A stretch of DNA of 64,000 bases from Ensifer oleiphilus (GCF_013371465.1 NZ_JABWDU010000001.1:124001-188000), one strand, 5' to 3'. Numbered from the stretch's first letter, positions 40,438 to 49,815 are shown. Translations and numbers: made by a program. Notes: a model not told the origin generated them from the sequence alone.

Positions 40438-41064
40438 ATGGCGAATGCAATACGGTTTCACGAAGGCGATATTTCCGCAGCCGATGCCGCCCGCTACCGA
40501 GGCGCGATTGCCATCGACACCGAAACGCTTGGCCTCGTCCCCCGCCGAGACCGGCTCTGCGTCGTCCAGCTTTCACCGGGAGACGGAACGGCCGACGTGA
40601 TCCGGATTGCCGCCGGTCAAAAGGAGGCTCCGAACCTCGTCGCCATGCTCGAAGACCCGGCGCGTCAGAAGATCTTTCATTTCGGCCGTTTCGATATTGC
40701 CGTGCTGTTCCACACCTTCGGCGTGACGACGACGCCGGTGTTCTGCACCAAGATCGCCTCCCGCCTGACCCGCACCTATTCGGACCGTCACGGACTGAAG
40801 GACAATCTCAAGGAAATGCTCGACGTCGACATTTCCAAGCAGCAGCAGTCCTCCGACTGGGGGGCGGCCGTCCTGTCGCCGGCGCAGCTCGAATATGCTG
40901 CGTCGGACGTGCTGTACCTGCATGCGCTGCGCGAAAAGCTGACGGCGCGCCTTTTGCGTGATGGCCGCATGGAGCATGCGGATGCCTGCTTCGCCTTCCT
41001 GCCGACCCGCTGCAAGCTCGATCTGCTCGGCTGGGACGAGACCGACATTTTCGCCCACAGCTGA
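40438..41064 (+). CDS. rnd: Ribonuclease D-type 3'-5' exonuclease (short form)
   Basis: 208 residues, only the DEDDy nuclease domain without the HRDC domains of E. coli RNase D. Exo I 'IDTETLGL' supplies Asp27 and Glu29, Exo II is 'HFGRFDIAVLF', and Exo III is 'YAASDVLYLHAL' with the Tyr and Asp. The short form is common in alphaproteobacteria. Start at 40438 (MANAIRFHEGD) has GGGGA upstream; longer open frame upstream is not supported. Likely role is tRNA or small-RNA 3' trimming. Confidence 0.88.
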   Translation: MANAIRFHEGDISAADAARYRGAIAIDTETLGLVPRRDRLCVVQLSPGDGTADVIRIAAGQKEAPNLVAMLEDPARQKIFHFGRFDIAVLFHTFGVTTTPVFCTKIASRLTRTYSDRHGLKDNLKEMLDVDISKQQQSSDWGAAVLSPAQLEYAASDVLYLHALREKLTARLLRDGRMEHADACFAFLPTRCKLDLLGWDETDIFAHS

Positions 41065-41068
41065 ACCG

Positions 41069-41494
41069 TCAGGGCGTCAGCCAGAGCACGACGCCGTAAC
41101 GCAGCGCCTTGCCGATCATCACGAACACCAGGAACAGCGCGAACGGCATGCGCAGCAATCCGGCGACCAGCGTCAGCGGATCACCGACAATGGGCAGCCA
41201 CGATAGCAGCAGCACCGGCTGGCCATAGCGCGCAAACAGCGTCTCCGCCTTTTGCCGCGCCGCCGGCGAAATCGGGAACCAGCGCCGTCCCTCGAAGCGG
41301 ATCAGAAATCGTCCAAGCACGAAGTTGACGACGGCGCCGAGCACGTTTCCGGCCGTGGCCGCCATGAACAGGGCGACACGGCTCGTTTCACCATGAAGCG
41401 CCGCAGCGACGATCGCCGCCTCCGACATGCCGAACAGAAGTGTCGCGGAGAGGAAGGCTGCCGAAAAAACGCCAGCAAGAATGCCGAAATCCAG
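41069..41494 (-). CDS. YqaA/DedA-like inner-membrane protein with non-standard start
   Basis: The reading frame continues upstream of the first ATG (41428) through 'LDFGILAGVFSAAFLSATLL', a hydrophobic helix expected in YqaA proteins, back to a CTG codon at 41494 placed six bases after AGGAG. With that start the protein is about 141 residues with four helices ('GEGS'-type family motif region near 'LPIVGDPLTLVAGLLRMP'). No ATG, GTG or TTG lies in the extension. Either a CTG (or ATC at 41497) codon is used or the shorter protein lacks one helix. Immediately after the SelT/W-like gene, so likely coupled to it. Confidence 0.7.
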   Translation of the reverse strand: MDFGILAGVFSAAFLSATLLFGMSEAAIVAAALHGETSRVALFMAATAGNVLGAVVNFVLGRFLIRFEGRRWFPISPAARQKAETLFARYGQPVLLLSWLPIVGDPLTLVAGLLRMPFALFLVFVMIGKALRYGVVLWLTP

Positions 41495-41496
41495 GA

Positions 41497-41778
41497 TCAG
41501 CTCCTGTCCGTGTGGCCGAGATCGCGCTCAGGCTCGATGATGTCGCGGATGCGCTGCTTCAGTTCCTTCGGTCCGGGAAAGCCGCCGTCGCGCTTGCGCT
41601 CCCAGATCAGCTCGTCATTGACCCGGATTTCGAAGTTGCCGCCGGTGCCGGGTATCAAGGCCACTTCGCCCAGCGATTGGCCGAAAGTCTGCAGCAGCTC
41701 CTGCGCCATCCAGCCGGCGCGCAGGAGCCAGTTGCACTGCGTGCAATAGAGGATGGTGATCCGCGGCTTGTCGTCCAT
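41497..41778 (-). CDS. SelT/SelW/SelH-family (Rdx) thioredoxin-like protein
   Basis: 93 residues from an ATG at 41778 (MDDKPRITILYCTQC). The redox motif CxxC is at Cys12 and Cys15, and 'GTGGNFEIRVNDELIWERKR' is the second family block. Rdx proteins are small thioredoxin-fold proteins, in many organisms selenoproteins; here Cys replaces selenocysteine. Role in redox chemistry is inferred. An upstream in-frame ATG at 41871 is less likely. Confidence 0.85.
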   Translation of the reverse strand: MDDKPRITILYCTQCNWLLRAGWMAQELLQTFGQSLGEVALIPGTGGNFEIRVNDELIWERKRDGGFPGPKELKQRIRDIIEPERDLGHTDRS

Positions 41779-42076
41779 TGCTGATTCCCGGGTGGTTTGC
41801 GCGCCGCAACATACTGCATGATCCGGCAAGATCGGAACCGGTCTGCCGAGAAAATTGCGCAGAAGTTTCAAGCGTTACCGTGTTCCCGGACGATCATCCT
41901 TCTCACGTTGCGCCGTGACGCCGATCCGACGCAGCCGGTGGTCACGTGTCTCTCACGCAATTGTCAACTGATCTAATCATGTTTTTATCAGTCGCTCCCT
42001 TGCAAAGGAAAAGGCGCCCGGCGAGACATTGCTGCATTGCACATATTGTCGCAGCCCCCTCAAAGAGGACTTAACC

Positions 42077-42532
42077 ATGACTGACGCCACCGTTTCGACT
42101 TCCCGTCCCCGTGCAATCCTGCCGGCGCTTGAAAAGATCTATCTGCCGCTCGACACCTTTGCCGAAACGCTGCTGCGCGTCCTGTGCGGCGTGCTGCTCG
42201 TAACCCACGGCTACGGCAAGATCGTCAATCCCTTCGGCGCTGTCGGCATGGTCGAAAGCCTCGGCTTTTACCCCGGCGTCTTCTGGTCGCCGTTGCTTGC
42301 CGCGACCGAGTTCTTCGGCGGCATCCTGATCGCCATCGGCCTCTTCACCCGCCCGGCTTCGTTTGCCGCGATGATCGTGCTGCTCGTTACAGTCTACTTC
42401 CATGGCGTCGTGCAGGGAGAAGGCCTCGGCGGTGCCGAGAAGTCCATTCTCTGGGCAGCGATCCTGTTCTTCTTCGCCATTCGCGGCGCCAACAGCCAGT
42501 CCGTCGACGCCAAGCTCGGCAAGCAGTTCTGA
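42077..42532 (+). CDS. DoxX-family membrane protein
   Basis: 151 residues, four hydrophobic helices, with 'ETLLRVLCGVLLVTHGYGKI' and 'EFFGGILIAIGLFTRPAS' as DoxX/SURF4-like motifs. GAGGA precedes the ATG by seven bases. DoxX proteins are named for a subunit of archaeal thiosulfate:quinone oxidoreductase, but most bacterial ones are uncharacterised; some act in redox stress. The 298 bases before it show no gene; TTGTCA at about 41960 may be part of its promoter. Confidence 0.85.
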   Translation: MTDATVSTSRPRAILPALEKIYLPLDTFAETLLRVLCGVLLVTHGYGKIVNPFGAVGMVESLGFYPGVFWSPLLAATEFFGGILIAIGLFTRPASFAAMIVLLVTVYFHGVVQGEGLGGAEKSILWAAILFFFAIRGANSQSVDAKLGKQF

Positions 42533-42637
42533 TAGCTTCGGCATCCGAAGAGCGGGGAGGGCGGTCTGAAAGGCCGGCCTCCTCGACGCGTTTTGGGGGA
42601 AACGATGTATCCCCCATCGGCGGGCAGGGCGCGCGGC

Positions 42638-43045
42638 TCAGACCTTCTCGGCTGAAGTCACGCTGCGGATGGTCATCCGGTGAACCTTGCCGGAGCGGTC
42701 GTGCCAGTCGATCGACTGGCCGACGGAGAGCCCGATCAGGGCAGCGCCGATCGGCGTCAGCACCGAAATACGCCCGGCTTCGATATCGGCCTCGCCGGGA
42801 TAGACCAGCGTCACCTGCTTGGCAAAACCGTTGTCGGCTTCGAAGGCGACAGTCGACCCCATCTGCACGCTGTCGGCCGGGAGCTTTGCTGGCGCGGCAA
42901 TGCGGGCACGCTCGAGCTCCGACAGGAGCGCTTCGGCGACTTCGGGAATGCGATCGAGGGCGGAAGAGGCAAGTGCCGTCAGGCGCTTGTGGTCCTCGGC
43001 ATTGATGATGATTGCGGGAAGTTTGTTGCGCGCGGTGGTCGCCAT
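42638..43045 (-). CDS. GreA/GreB-fold protein of the Rnk type
   Basis: 135 residues from ATG 43045. The C-terminal half 'GSTVAFEADNGFAKQVTLVY' and 'ISVLTPIGAALIGLSVGQSI' is the GreA/GreB C-terminal FKBP-like domain. The N-terminal coiled coil is short ('LTALASSALDRIPEVAEALL'), as in Rnk, the nucleoside diphosphate kinase regulator, which binds RNA polymerase. It is therefore Rnk-like rather than a cleavage factor; the exact function is not established. Confidence 0.83.
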   Translation of the reverse strand: MATTARNKLPAIIINAEDHKRLTALASSALDRIPEVAEALLSELERARIAAPAKLPADSVQMGSTVAFEADNGFAKQVTLVYPGEADIEAGRISVLTPIGAALIGLSVGQSIDWHDRSGKVHRMTIRSVTSAEKV

Positions 43046-43415
43046 GATGATACCTGACATTCTCTGCGACGGGCCATGAGCGCCGTCGTTGCTGTTCTGG
43101 GATAATTCTATCGGGAAAAAACTCGGCGCTCGGATCGCGGCCTGGGAACGGGCGTTCTCATTTGCCGACGCGAAATGCTCCCCTGACCCGGAGAGCGCAA
43201 GCATCCGGGCTGGGGTCAGGTTCCTGCGATCGGGCACACCCGGAAGCAGCGAAGAGAAGAAATCGCGAGCATCATGATGTCCAGAAGGTCGGAAAGTTCG
43301 GCGCAGAAGTCAAGACCCGCTTGCTTTGGGGAACGAGCATCGAGCGCTTGGCCCTCTTGAACCGAGACGCCTGTCGTGATCAATCTTCCGCCGAGACGGC
43401 GAAGGAAAGGTCATC
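43046..43415. other. Divergent intergenic region, no gene seen
   Basis: 370 bases between the Rnk-like gene and the amidotransferase operon. Short open frames (for example from 43089) have no ribosome binding site or recognisable product. It must hold promoters for both units. CGGCGAAGGAAAGGTCATC precedes the ATG at 43416 and supplies its ribosome binding site. Confidence 0.4.
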
Positions 43416-44171
43416 ATGCGGGTACTGGTGGTGGAAAACATGGCGAAGACCGAACTCGGCCAGGTCGGCACGGCGCTTCGCGAGGTCAAGGCGGAGATCG
43501 AGGTTCGCCGCGCCTATGCCGGCGACCCGGTTCCGGATACACCTGACGGCTTCGATGCACTGGTGGTGCTCGGCGGCGAGCAGAGCGCACTCGACGACGC
43601 GGCTTTCCCCTACCTGCCGCAGCTTGCAGCTCTGATGCGTCGCTTCGGTGACAGCGAACGTTCCGTGCTTGGCATCTGCCTCGGGAGCCAACTGCTCGCG
43701 CGCGCCTACGGCGCAAAGAACCTGCTCGGTGAAGCCAAGGAATTCGGCTGGCACCAGGTGCGCGTGCGCGCCGAAGGGCAGAGCGATCCGGTGCTGGCAT
43801 CCGTCGGCGAAAGCTTCCCGATTTTCCAGTGGCATGGCGATACCTTCACGCTTCCGGACGAGGCGGTGCACCTTGCCGAAAACGACGTGACGCGACATCA
43901 GGCGTTTCGCGTCGGGCGTGCGGCCTATGGAACGCAGTTCCACTTCGAGGCCGATACGGATCTCGTCGAAGACTGGAACCGCACGTTCCCGCAGACCATC
44001 AATCGCCTCGATCCGACCTGGTTGGCTGAATACCCTGCCCATGCACGGCGCCACGGCGAAAAAGCCAATGCCGCCGGCCTCGCCTTGGCGCGCGCCTGGG
44101 TCGCCACCATCAGGCGCGACGACGCCTCTGTCCCCGCGCCGAGCAACGAGGTGCTGGAGGAGGCCTGCTGA
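43416..44171 (+). CDS. Class I glutamine amidotransferase-like protein
   Basis: 251 residues with an intact triad: Cys88 in 'GICLGSQLLA', His176 and Glu178 in 'GTQFHFEAD'. The fold is that of GMP-synthase-type amidotransferases, without a fused synthetase domain. Free-standing members include gamma-glutamyl hydrolases such as PuuD and glutamine amidotransferases of unknown acceptor. First gene of a four-gene operon; its stop overlaps the next ATG by one base (TGATG). Confidence 0.88.
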   Translation: MRVLVVENMAKTELGQVGTALREVKAEIEVRRAYAGDPVPDTPDGFDALVVLGGEQSALDDAAFPYLPQLAALMRRFGDSERSVLGICLGSQLLARAYGAKNLLGEAKEFGWHQVRVRAEGQSDPVLASVGESFPIFQWHGDTFTLPDEAVHLAENDVTRHQAFRVGRAAYGTQFHFEADTDLVEDWNRTFPQTINRLDPTWLAEYPAHARRHGEKANAAGLALARAWVATIRRDDASVPAPSNEVLEEAC

Positions 44172-44650
44172 TGGACGAAGGGATGGGTGGTGGCTGTTTC
44201 TGCGGACGCATCCGCTACCGGCTGAAACGCAAGCCGATGTTCGTCAATTGTTGCCATTGCACCGATTGCCAGCGCCAGGTCGGAAGCGCCTTCGTGGTCA
44301 ACGGCGTCATCGAACGGGAGAACATCGAGCTGACGGCGGGCGAACCCATCATCGTGACGCTGCCGACCGGGAGCGGCCGTCCGCACGACGTCTACCGCTG
44401 CGCCGAATGCCAGACGGCGCTCTGGAGCGATTACGGCCGGCGCGGTTGGCTCGCCTTCCTGCGCATCGCAAGCCTCGATCGCCCGTCGGATTTTCCGCCG
44501 GATGCCCATATCTTTACCCGCTCGAAGGTCTCCTGGCTGTCGCTTGAGGGCGGTGCCCCGGCCTTCGAGATCTATTACGACATGAAGACCATGTGGCCGG
44601 CCGAAAGCCTGGCGCGGCGTGAAGCCGCCGAAGCAAAGGCGAAGGCGTGA
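44171..44650 (+). CDS. GFA-family zinc protein (glutathione-dependent formaldehyde-activating-like)
   Basis: 159 residues with the Cys pattern of the Gfa/CENP-V fold: '[12 protein letters not shown]', '[16 protein letters not shown]' and '[12 protein letters not shown]', which bind two zinc ions. The family was named for speeding S-hydroxymethylglutathione formation, but few members are proven to do so. Overlaps the amidotransferase gene before it and the acetyltransferase gene after it (GTGA). Confidence 0.87.
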   Translation: MDEGMGGGCFCGRIRYRLKRKPMFVNCCHCTDCQRQVGSAFVVNGVIERENIELTAGEPIIVTLPTGSGRPHDVYRCAECQTALWSDYGRRGWLAFLRIASLDRPSDFPPDAHIFTRSKVSWLSLEGGAPAFEIYYDMKTMWPAESLARREAAEAKAKA

Positions 44651-45213
44651 GCGGCAGCGAGCGTGAAAAAATGGCGGCGGGCGATTGGTACTGCTGCCTC
44701 GACCCCGAGCTTGAGCACTTGCGCCAGCGCGCGCGGGCCGCCGTGCACCAGCACAACACCATGGCGCCCGACGCGAGGGGCGCGATGGCGCCGGAGCTGA
44801 GGGGGCTGCTTGCAAGCGTTGCCGATGACGTCTTCATCGAGGCACCGTTTCACTGCTCCTACGGCATCAATATTTCGCTCGGGCCCCGCGTCTATCTCAA
44901 TGCCGGCTGCACCATGCTCGACAGCGGTCGCATTTCTATCGGCGAGGGCTCGATGCTCGGCCCGGCGGTGCAGATCTATTGTGCCGAGCATCACAAGGAC
45001 GTGCCGCTCAGGAGCCGCGGCATCGAGATTGCAAGACCCGTCGTGATCGGCAAGGACGTCTGGATCGGTGGCGGTGCCATCATCCTCGGCGGTGTGACCA
45101 TCGGCGACGGCGCCATCGTCGGGGCCGGATCTGTGGTCACGAAAGACGTGCCGGCCGGCGCGACCGTCGTCGGCAGCCCGGCGCGGATTCTGGCGCGATC
45201 CGACGCGCGATAA
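44647..45213 (+). CDS. Sugar O-acetyltransferase (maltose/NodL type, left-handed beta-helix)
   Basis: 188 residues. The N-terminal Mac domain reads '[18 protein letters not shown]', followed by hexapeptide repeats and '[20 protein letters not shown]', with the catalytic His in '[11 protein letters not shown]'. The GTG at 44647 overlaps the stop of the GFA gene. NodL members acetylate Nod factors, while Maa acts on maltose or glucose; nothing here indicates symbiosis, so the substrate is open. Confidence 0.88.
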   Translation: MSGSEREKMAAGDWYCCLDPELEHLRQRARAAVHQHNTMAPDARGAMAPELRGLLASVADDVFIEAPFHCSYGINISLGPRVYLNAGCTMLDSGRISIGEGSMLGPAVQIYCAEHHKDVPLRSRGIEIARPVVIGKDVWIGGGAIILGGVTIGDGAIVGAGSVVTKDVPAGATVVGSPARILARSDAR

Positions 45214-45232
45214 TTCAACAGGGAGATTTTTA

Positions 45233-45745
45233 GTGGTCGACGAGACAACAACGATCAAGGTGCGCCCGGCAACCCCTACCGACGTGCCTGAACTCTGCGC
45301 CTTCCTCAACGAGATCATTCGGATCGGTGGCACCACCGCCAACGAGACGCCGTTCACGCCCGAAAGCTTTACCGCGCATTACCTCGCTGGCCCGGGCTTC
45401 GTCAGTTGCTTCGTCGCCGAGGATGCTGACGGCCGCCCGTGCGCCTTCCAGGCGCTGGAGCGCTACGACGGATTGCCGGAAGGATGGGCCGATATCGGCA
45501 CATTCTCCCGGCCTGACGCCAAGGTGCGCGGCGCCGGATCGGCGCTGTTTGCAGCAACGAGGGACAATGCCCGTGCGTTGAGTCTGAAAGCGATCAACGC
45601 CACCATCCGCGCCGACAACACGGGCGGTCTCGCCTATTACGCCAAGATGGGCTTCGTCGACTACAAGGTGGACAAGGCCGTCCCGCTCAAGAGCGGTCTC
45701 CCGGTCGACCGCATCTCGAAGCGGTATTTGCTCGCGCAGGGGTGA
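45233..45745 (+). CDS. GNAT-family N-acetyltransferase
   Basis: 170 residues with the acetyl-CoA signature 'DAKVRGAGSALFAATRDNAR' and 'IRADNTGGLAYYAKMGFVDY'. GTG at 45233 has CAGGGAGA upstream. Last gene of the 43416-45745 operon, 19 bases after the sugar acetyltransferase. The substrate is unknown; the frame resembles the phosphinothricin-acetyltransferase-like branch only loosely. Confidence 0.86.
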   Translation: MVDETTTIKVRPATPTDVPELCAFLNEIIRIGGTTANETPFTPESFTAHYLAGPGFVSCFVAEDADGRPCAFQALERYDGLPEGWADIGTFSRPDAKVRGAGSALFAATRDNARALSLKAINATIRADNTGGLAYYAKMGFVDYKVDKAVPLKSGLPVDRISKRYLLAQG

Positions 45746-45803
45746 GGCGAACACCTTCGGGTCAGCCCGATCGCAGTGGCGAGCGCGCAGCCACGATCGT
45801 CCA

Positions 45804-45832
45804 ACAAAAACGGGCGGCCAAAAGGCCGCCCG
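45804..45832 (-). terminator. Intrinsic terminator of lepA
   Basis: On the minus strand CGGGCGGCC, loop TTTT and GGCCGCCCG are followed by TTTTTGTTGG. Confidence 0.88.
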
Positions 45833-45874
45833 ACTTGTATTCGGTATCCTGAACGAAGCGGACAGTCGAACCGC

Positions 45875-47701
45875 CTATTCGTCGCCCATCTTGAGCGCGG
45901 CGATGAAGGCTTCCTGCGGGATCTCCACCTTGCCGAACTGGCGCATGCGCTTCTTGCCGGCCTTCTGCTTTTCCAGCAGTTTGCGCTTGCGGGTGGCGTC
46001 GCCGCCGTAGCACTTGGCCGTCACGTCCTTGCGGAGCGCCGAGATGGTTTCGCGGGCAATCACGTTGCCGCCGATTGCCGCCTGGATCGGGATCTTGAAC
46101 ATGTGCTTCGGGATCAGCTCCTTGAGCTTCTCGCACATTTCACGACCGCGCTTTTCAGCCGCCATGCGGTGGACCATCATCGACAGCGCGTCGACCGGCT
46201 CGCCGTTCACGAGGATCGACATCTTCACCAGGTTGCCTTCCTTGTGGTCGGTGATCTGGTAGTCGAACGAGGCGTAGCCCTTGGAGATCGACTTAAGACG
46301 GTCGTAGAAGTCGAACACGACTTCGTTGAGCGGCAGGTCGTAGGTCAGCATCGCGCGGGTGCCGACATAGGTCAACTCGATCTGGATGCCGCGCCGGTCC
46401 TGGCAGAGCTTCAGGATGCCGCCGAGATAGTCGTCGGGCGTCAGGATCGTTGCGCGGATCCACGGCTCGTGGATCTCGGCGATCTTGACGACGTCGGGCA
46501 TGTCGGCCGGGTTGTGCAGTTCGCGCTCGGTGCCGTCGGTCATGAACAGCTTGTAGACGACCGAAGGTGCCGTCGCGATCAGGTCGAGGTCGAACTCGCG
46601 CTCCAGGCGTTCCTGGATGATTTCGAGGTGCAGGAGGCCGAGGAAGCCGCAGCGGAAGCCGAAGCCGAGGGCCGCGGACGATTCCATTTCGAACGAGAAC
46701 GACGCGTCGTTGAGGCGCAGCTTGCCCATCGCCGAGCGCAGGTCTTCGAAATCGGCAGCGTCAACCGGGAAGAGGCCGCAGAACACCACCGGCTGCGCCG
46801 GCTTGAAGCCCGGCAGGGCCTTGGCGGTCGGGCGCTTGTCCTCGGTGATGGTATCGCCGACGCGGGTGTCGGCCACTTCCTTGATTGAGGCGGTGATGAA
46901 GCCGATTTCGCCGGGTCCAAGCGCATCCATCGCCACCATCTTCGGCGTCAGCACACCGATGCGTTCGACGGAGTACTTGGCGTCGGTGCCCATCATGCGG
47001 ATGGTCATGCCCTTCTTGAGCGTGCCATCGATAATGCGCACGAGAACCATGACGCCGAGATAGGTGTCGTACCAGCTGTCGACGAGCAGCGCCTTCAAGG
47101 GTGCGGTTTCGCCGCCTTCGCTCTTCGGCGCCGGCAGCTTGGTGACGATCGCTTCCAGAACATCGGGAATGCCGAGGCCGGTCTTCGCCGAGATCAGCAC
47201 GGCGTCCGATGCGTCGATGCCGATCACTTCCTCGATCTGTTCCTTGATCCGCTCCGGTTCGGCGGCGGGAAGGTCGATCTTGTTGAGCACGGTGACGAGC
47301 TCGTGGTTGTTGTCGATCGCCTGGTAGACGTTGGCGAGCGTCTGGGCTTCCACGCCCTGCGACGCATCGACGACCAGCAGCGAACCTTCACAGGCCGACA
47401 GCGAGCGCGAGACTTCATAGGCGAAGTCGACGTGGCCGGGCGTGTCGATGAGGTTCAGCACGTAGGTCTCGCCGTCATTGGCCTTGTAGTGCAGACGCAC
47501 GGTCTGGGCCTTGATGGTGATGCCGCGCTCGCGCTCGATATCCATGCTGTCGAGCACCTGCTCGGACATTTCCCGCTCGGCAAGACCGCCGGTCGACTGG
47601 ATCAGTCGGTCGGCCAGCGTCGATTTGCCGTGGTCGATATGGGCCACGATCGAGAAGTTACGGATATGCGACAGGGGCGTCTTGGAAGATGTTGTGCTCA
47701 T
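45875..47701 (-). CDS. lepA: Elongation factor 4 (LepA) GTPase
   Basis: A ribosomal GTPase linked to back-translocation and 30S biogenesis. With the ATG at 47701 it has 608 residues; an in-frame ATG at 47710 gives three more. The P-loop 'AHIDHGKST' is at about 20-28, 'DTPGHVDF' and 'NKIDLP' follow, and the C-terminal LepA-specific domain has '[20 protein letters not shown]' and '[20 protein letters not shown]'. Strong terminator downstream. Confidence 0.96.
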   Translation of the reverse strand: MSTTSSKTPLSHIRNFSIVAHIDHGKSTLADRLIQSTGGLAEREMSEQVLDSMDIERERGITIKAQTVRLHYKANDGETYVLNLIDTPGHVDFAYEVSRSLSACEGSLLVVDASQGVEAQTLANVYQAIDNNHELVTVLNKIDLPAAEPERIKEQIEEVIGIDASDAVLISAKTGLGIPDVLEAIVTKLPAPKSEGGETAPLKALLVDSWYDTYLGVMVLVRIIDGTLKKGMTIRMMGTDAKYSVERIGVLTPKMVAMDALGPGEIGFITASIKEVADTRVGDTITEDKRPTAKALPGFKPAQPVVFCGLFPVDAADFEDLRSAMGKLRLNDASFSFEMESSAALGFGFRCGFLGLLHLEIIQERLEREFDLDLIATAPSVVYKLFMTDGTERELHNPADMPDVVKIAEIHEPWIRATILTPDDYLGGILKLCQDRRGIQIELTYVGTRAMLTYDLPLNEVVFDFYDRLKSISKGYASFDYQITDHKEGNLVKMSILVNGEPVDALSMMVHRMAAEKRGREMCEKLKELIPKHMFKIPIQAAIGGNVIARETISALRKDVTAKCYGGDATRKRKLLEKQKAGKKRMRQFGKVEIPQEAFIAALKMGDE

Positions 47702-47783
47702 GGGCCGCATATAGCAGTGCCTTCAAGCCGCGCAAAGCGGGAAATGAAGGCTTCGTTCACTATAAATCGCAAGGCTTGCGCGC

Positions 47784-49025
47784 CTATTCGGCTCTGGCCT
47801 CGGCGTCGATCAGCGCGCCGGCATTCGGGATCTGCGCGCTCTTCAGTTCGAAGGTCTCGCGTTCGCCTGCCGGCACCTCGTCGCGCTTCCTCAATCGCAT
47901 GAGCACGAACAGCGCGTAGAGGGCCGCAACGATCATCGCCGCATAGATGAAGGTGCGTGGCCCGAACACCGGCGTCAGCACCGTTACCAGCATCGGCACC
48001 AGGGTTGCGGCCACCGACCAGGCGACGAGCATGGTGCTTGCCAGCGGCACGAAATCCGCTGGATCTGTGCGGTCGTTGGCATGTGCGTTGGCTATCGAAT
48101 AGACGGTCTCGACCGCGCCGGCGAAAAGCGCAAAGACCACCATCAGCAGCAGAAGATTGCCGAAGGTGGCGGAAAGCGCGAAGAAGCCGGCGATAACGAT
48201 GATGAGGCAGGTGGCGATCAGCACGAGCCGGCGGTCGATCCGGTCCGAAAGCGTGCCCATCGGGTACTGGATGGCGATCAGCCCGAGCTGCATCACGAAC
48301 ATCAGGTTGGCGACGTCGCCTTGGCTCACCTGGTTGTCCGCCGCGTAGATCGGCGTGAAGCCCTGCACCACCATCGACAGGCCGCCGGCGGCAAGCACGC
48401 CGATGAAGGCGACGGGCGAGGCGCGCCAGACCATCGGGATGTCGATGCTGACCTTGGCCGGCGCCGGCGGAGTCGGCAGGCGGGTGAGCCCGATCGGCAG
48501 GATCGCAAGGGCGGTGAAGAAGATGGTGATCAGCGGCGGCAGGTTTCCGTCGACCGGAATCTGCCCGAACAGCCACGCGCCGGTGCCGAGCCCGATCACA
48601 TAGGCCATGTAGAACATCGCCATCGCCCTGCCGCGCCAGCGGTTGTCGCTCGCGTGGTTAAGCCAGCTCTGGCTGATGATGAAGTTGGTGTTGCCGGCAG
48701 CGCCGTAAAGCCCGCGGGCGAGCACCCAGAGGATCGGGTGCATGCCGAGGCTGATGGTCAGCGCCGAGAGGATGACGAGCGCCATCGAGCAGGAGAACGC
48801 CCGTGCATGGCCGACACGGCGGATCATCGGCCCGGCGATGACGCAGCCGACAAGCCCGCCAAAGGCAATCATGGTGACAGCCGCACCCGGAACCCAATCC
48901 GGCGCATCGGACCGGGTGAGCATGAAAGGCACATAGGCGAGCATCATGCCGTTGCCGATCGCCACGGATGTCATCGACGTCACGATGCTGGCGATCGAGG
49001 TCAGCGAGGAGGGCTGCTTGTCCAT
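47784..49025 (-). CDS. MFS transporter
   Basis: 413 residues, 12 predicted helices. Motifs 'GPMIRRVGHARAF' (loop 2-3) and 'GTLSDRIDRRLVLI' (loop 8-9) are MFS signatures. Resembles the YcaD/YfkF-like branch of sugar-porter-unrelated MFS proteins, but the substrate is unknown. It lies 82 bases upstream of lepA on the same strand and is divergent from the XRE-cupin regulator, so it may be controlled by the palindrome at 49205-49239. Confidence 0.87.
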   Translation of the reverse strand: MDKQPSSLTSIASIVTSMTSVAIGNGMMLAYVPFMLTRSDAPDWVPGAAVTMIAFGGLVGCVIAGPMIRRVGHARAFSCSMALVILSALTISLGMHPILWVLARGLYGAAGNTNFIISQSWLNHASDNRWRGRAMAMFYMAYVIGLGTGAWLFGQIPVDGNLPPLITIFFTALAILPIGLTRLPTPPAPAKVSIDIPMVWRASPVAFIGVLAAGGLSMVVQGFTPIYAADNQVSQGDVANLMFVMQLGLIAIQYPMGTLSDRIDRRLVLIATCLIIVIAGFFALSATFGNLLLLMVVFALFAGAVETVYSIANAHANDRTDPADFVPLASTMLVAWSVAATLVPMLVTVLTPVFGPRTFIYAAMIVAALYALFVLMRLRKRDEVPAGERETFELKSAQIPNAGALIDAEARAE

Positions 49026-49204
49026 GTCTTGCCGTTCCGTTTCGTCAGTCCTGGCGGCCGGTTATGTGAGGTCCGCCTAAATTATTGAGGTGGAACGTCT
49101 TTTCGCTCCGCATGCCCGTTGCGGACGTTAGCGCAAAGCACCCCGCCGCGATGTCGCCAAAGCGGCATCTGCCGCCTTTATTTTCAGATCGTAATGGTCT
49201 TGAC

Positions 49205-49239
49205 TCCATTATATGAGAAATGCAATCTCAAATAATGGA
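49205..49239. promoter_or_regulatory. 35-bp palindromic operator overlapping the XRE-cupin start
   Basis: TCCATTATATGAGA (49205-49218), AATGCAA, then TCTCAAATAATGGA (49226-49239): 13 of 14 positions are symmetric. The start codon at 49220 and an alternative one at 49235 both lie inside it, so a repressor bound here would block initiation of transcription or translation. The obvious candidate repressor is the product itself. Confidence 0.7.
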
Positions 49240-49813
49240 AATCACCGGCGATCCACTCGAGCACGCCATCGGCGAACGTGTCCGTTCGCTCAGGGCCGAG
49301 CTGAACCTGACGCTCGATGATCTGGCGACGCGGTCGGGCGTCAGCCGGGCGATGATCTCGCGCATCGAGCGCGGCGAGGTCAGCCCGACGGCACAATTGC
49401 TGGCAAAGCTCTGCAGTGCGCTGTCGACCACGCTCTCGGCACTCTTTGCCTTTGAGGTCGAGCAGGCTTCGCCGGTTGCGCGGCGCGCCGACCAGAGACT
49501 TTGGCGCGATCCGGAATCCGGCTATCTGCGCCGCTCGATCTCGCCCAATGGCGTCGGCTCGCCGGTCGATATCGTCGAGGTCGAGTTTCCGCCGGGCGCG
49601 CGCGTCGTGTTCGAGCGGCAACCGGCCGACCGCGGCATCACCCAGCATCTCTGGCTTTTCTCCGGTCGGCTCGAGCTGACGATGGAATCCGGGCCATATG
49701 TGCTCGATGCAGGCGACTGCCTGTTCATGGGGCTCGAACAGGCACACGTCTTTCACAATCCCCATGATGAGCCGGCTCACTATGCCGTCATCCTTAGCCG
49801 AACCAGGACCTGA
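49220..49813 (+). CDS. XRE-family transcriptional regulator with cupin sensor domain
   Basis: 197 residues. HTH_3 domain about 15-70 ('RAELNLTLDDLATRSGVSRA' with recognition helix then 'MISRIERGEVSPTAQLLAKL') and a C-terminal cupin_2 barrel (about 105-195, 'ITQHLWLFSGRLELTMESGP'). Cupin-XRE regulators sense small metabolites, often polyamines or amino acids (PuuR type). The gene overlaps its likely operator and is followed two bases later by a GNAT gene. Start may be 49235. Confidence 0.9.
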   Translation: MQSQIMEITGDPLEHAIGERVRSLRAELNLTLDDLATRSGVSRAMISRIERGEVSPTAQLLAKLCSALSTTLSALFAFEVEQASPVARRADQRLWRDPESGYLRRSISPNGVGSPVDIVEVEFPPGARVVFERQPADRGITQHLWLFSGRLELTMESGPYVLDAGDCLFMGLEQAHVFHNPHDEPAHYAVILSRTRT

Positions 49814-49815
49814 CC

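Noticed and set aside
44647-45213. Symbiotic nodL
   Set aside because: The acetyltransferase has the NodL/Maa fold, but no other nod genes or nod boxes are present, so a symbiotic role is not claimed.
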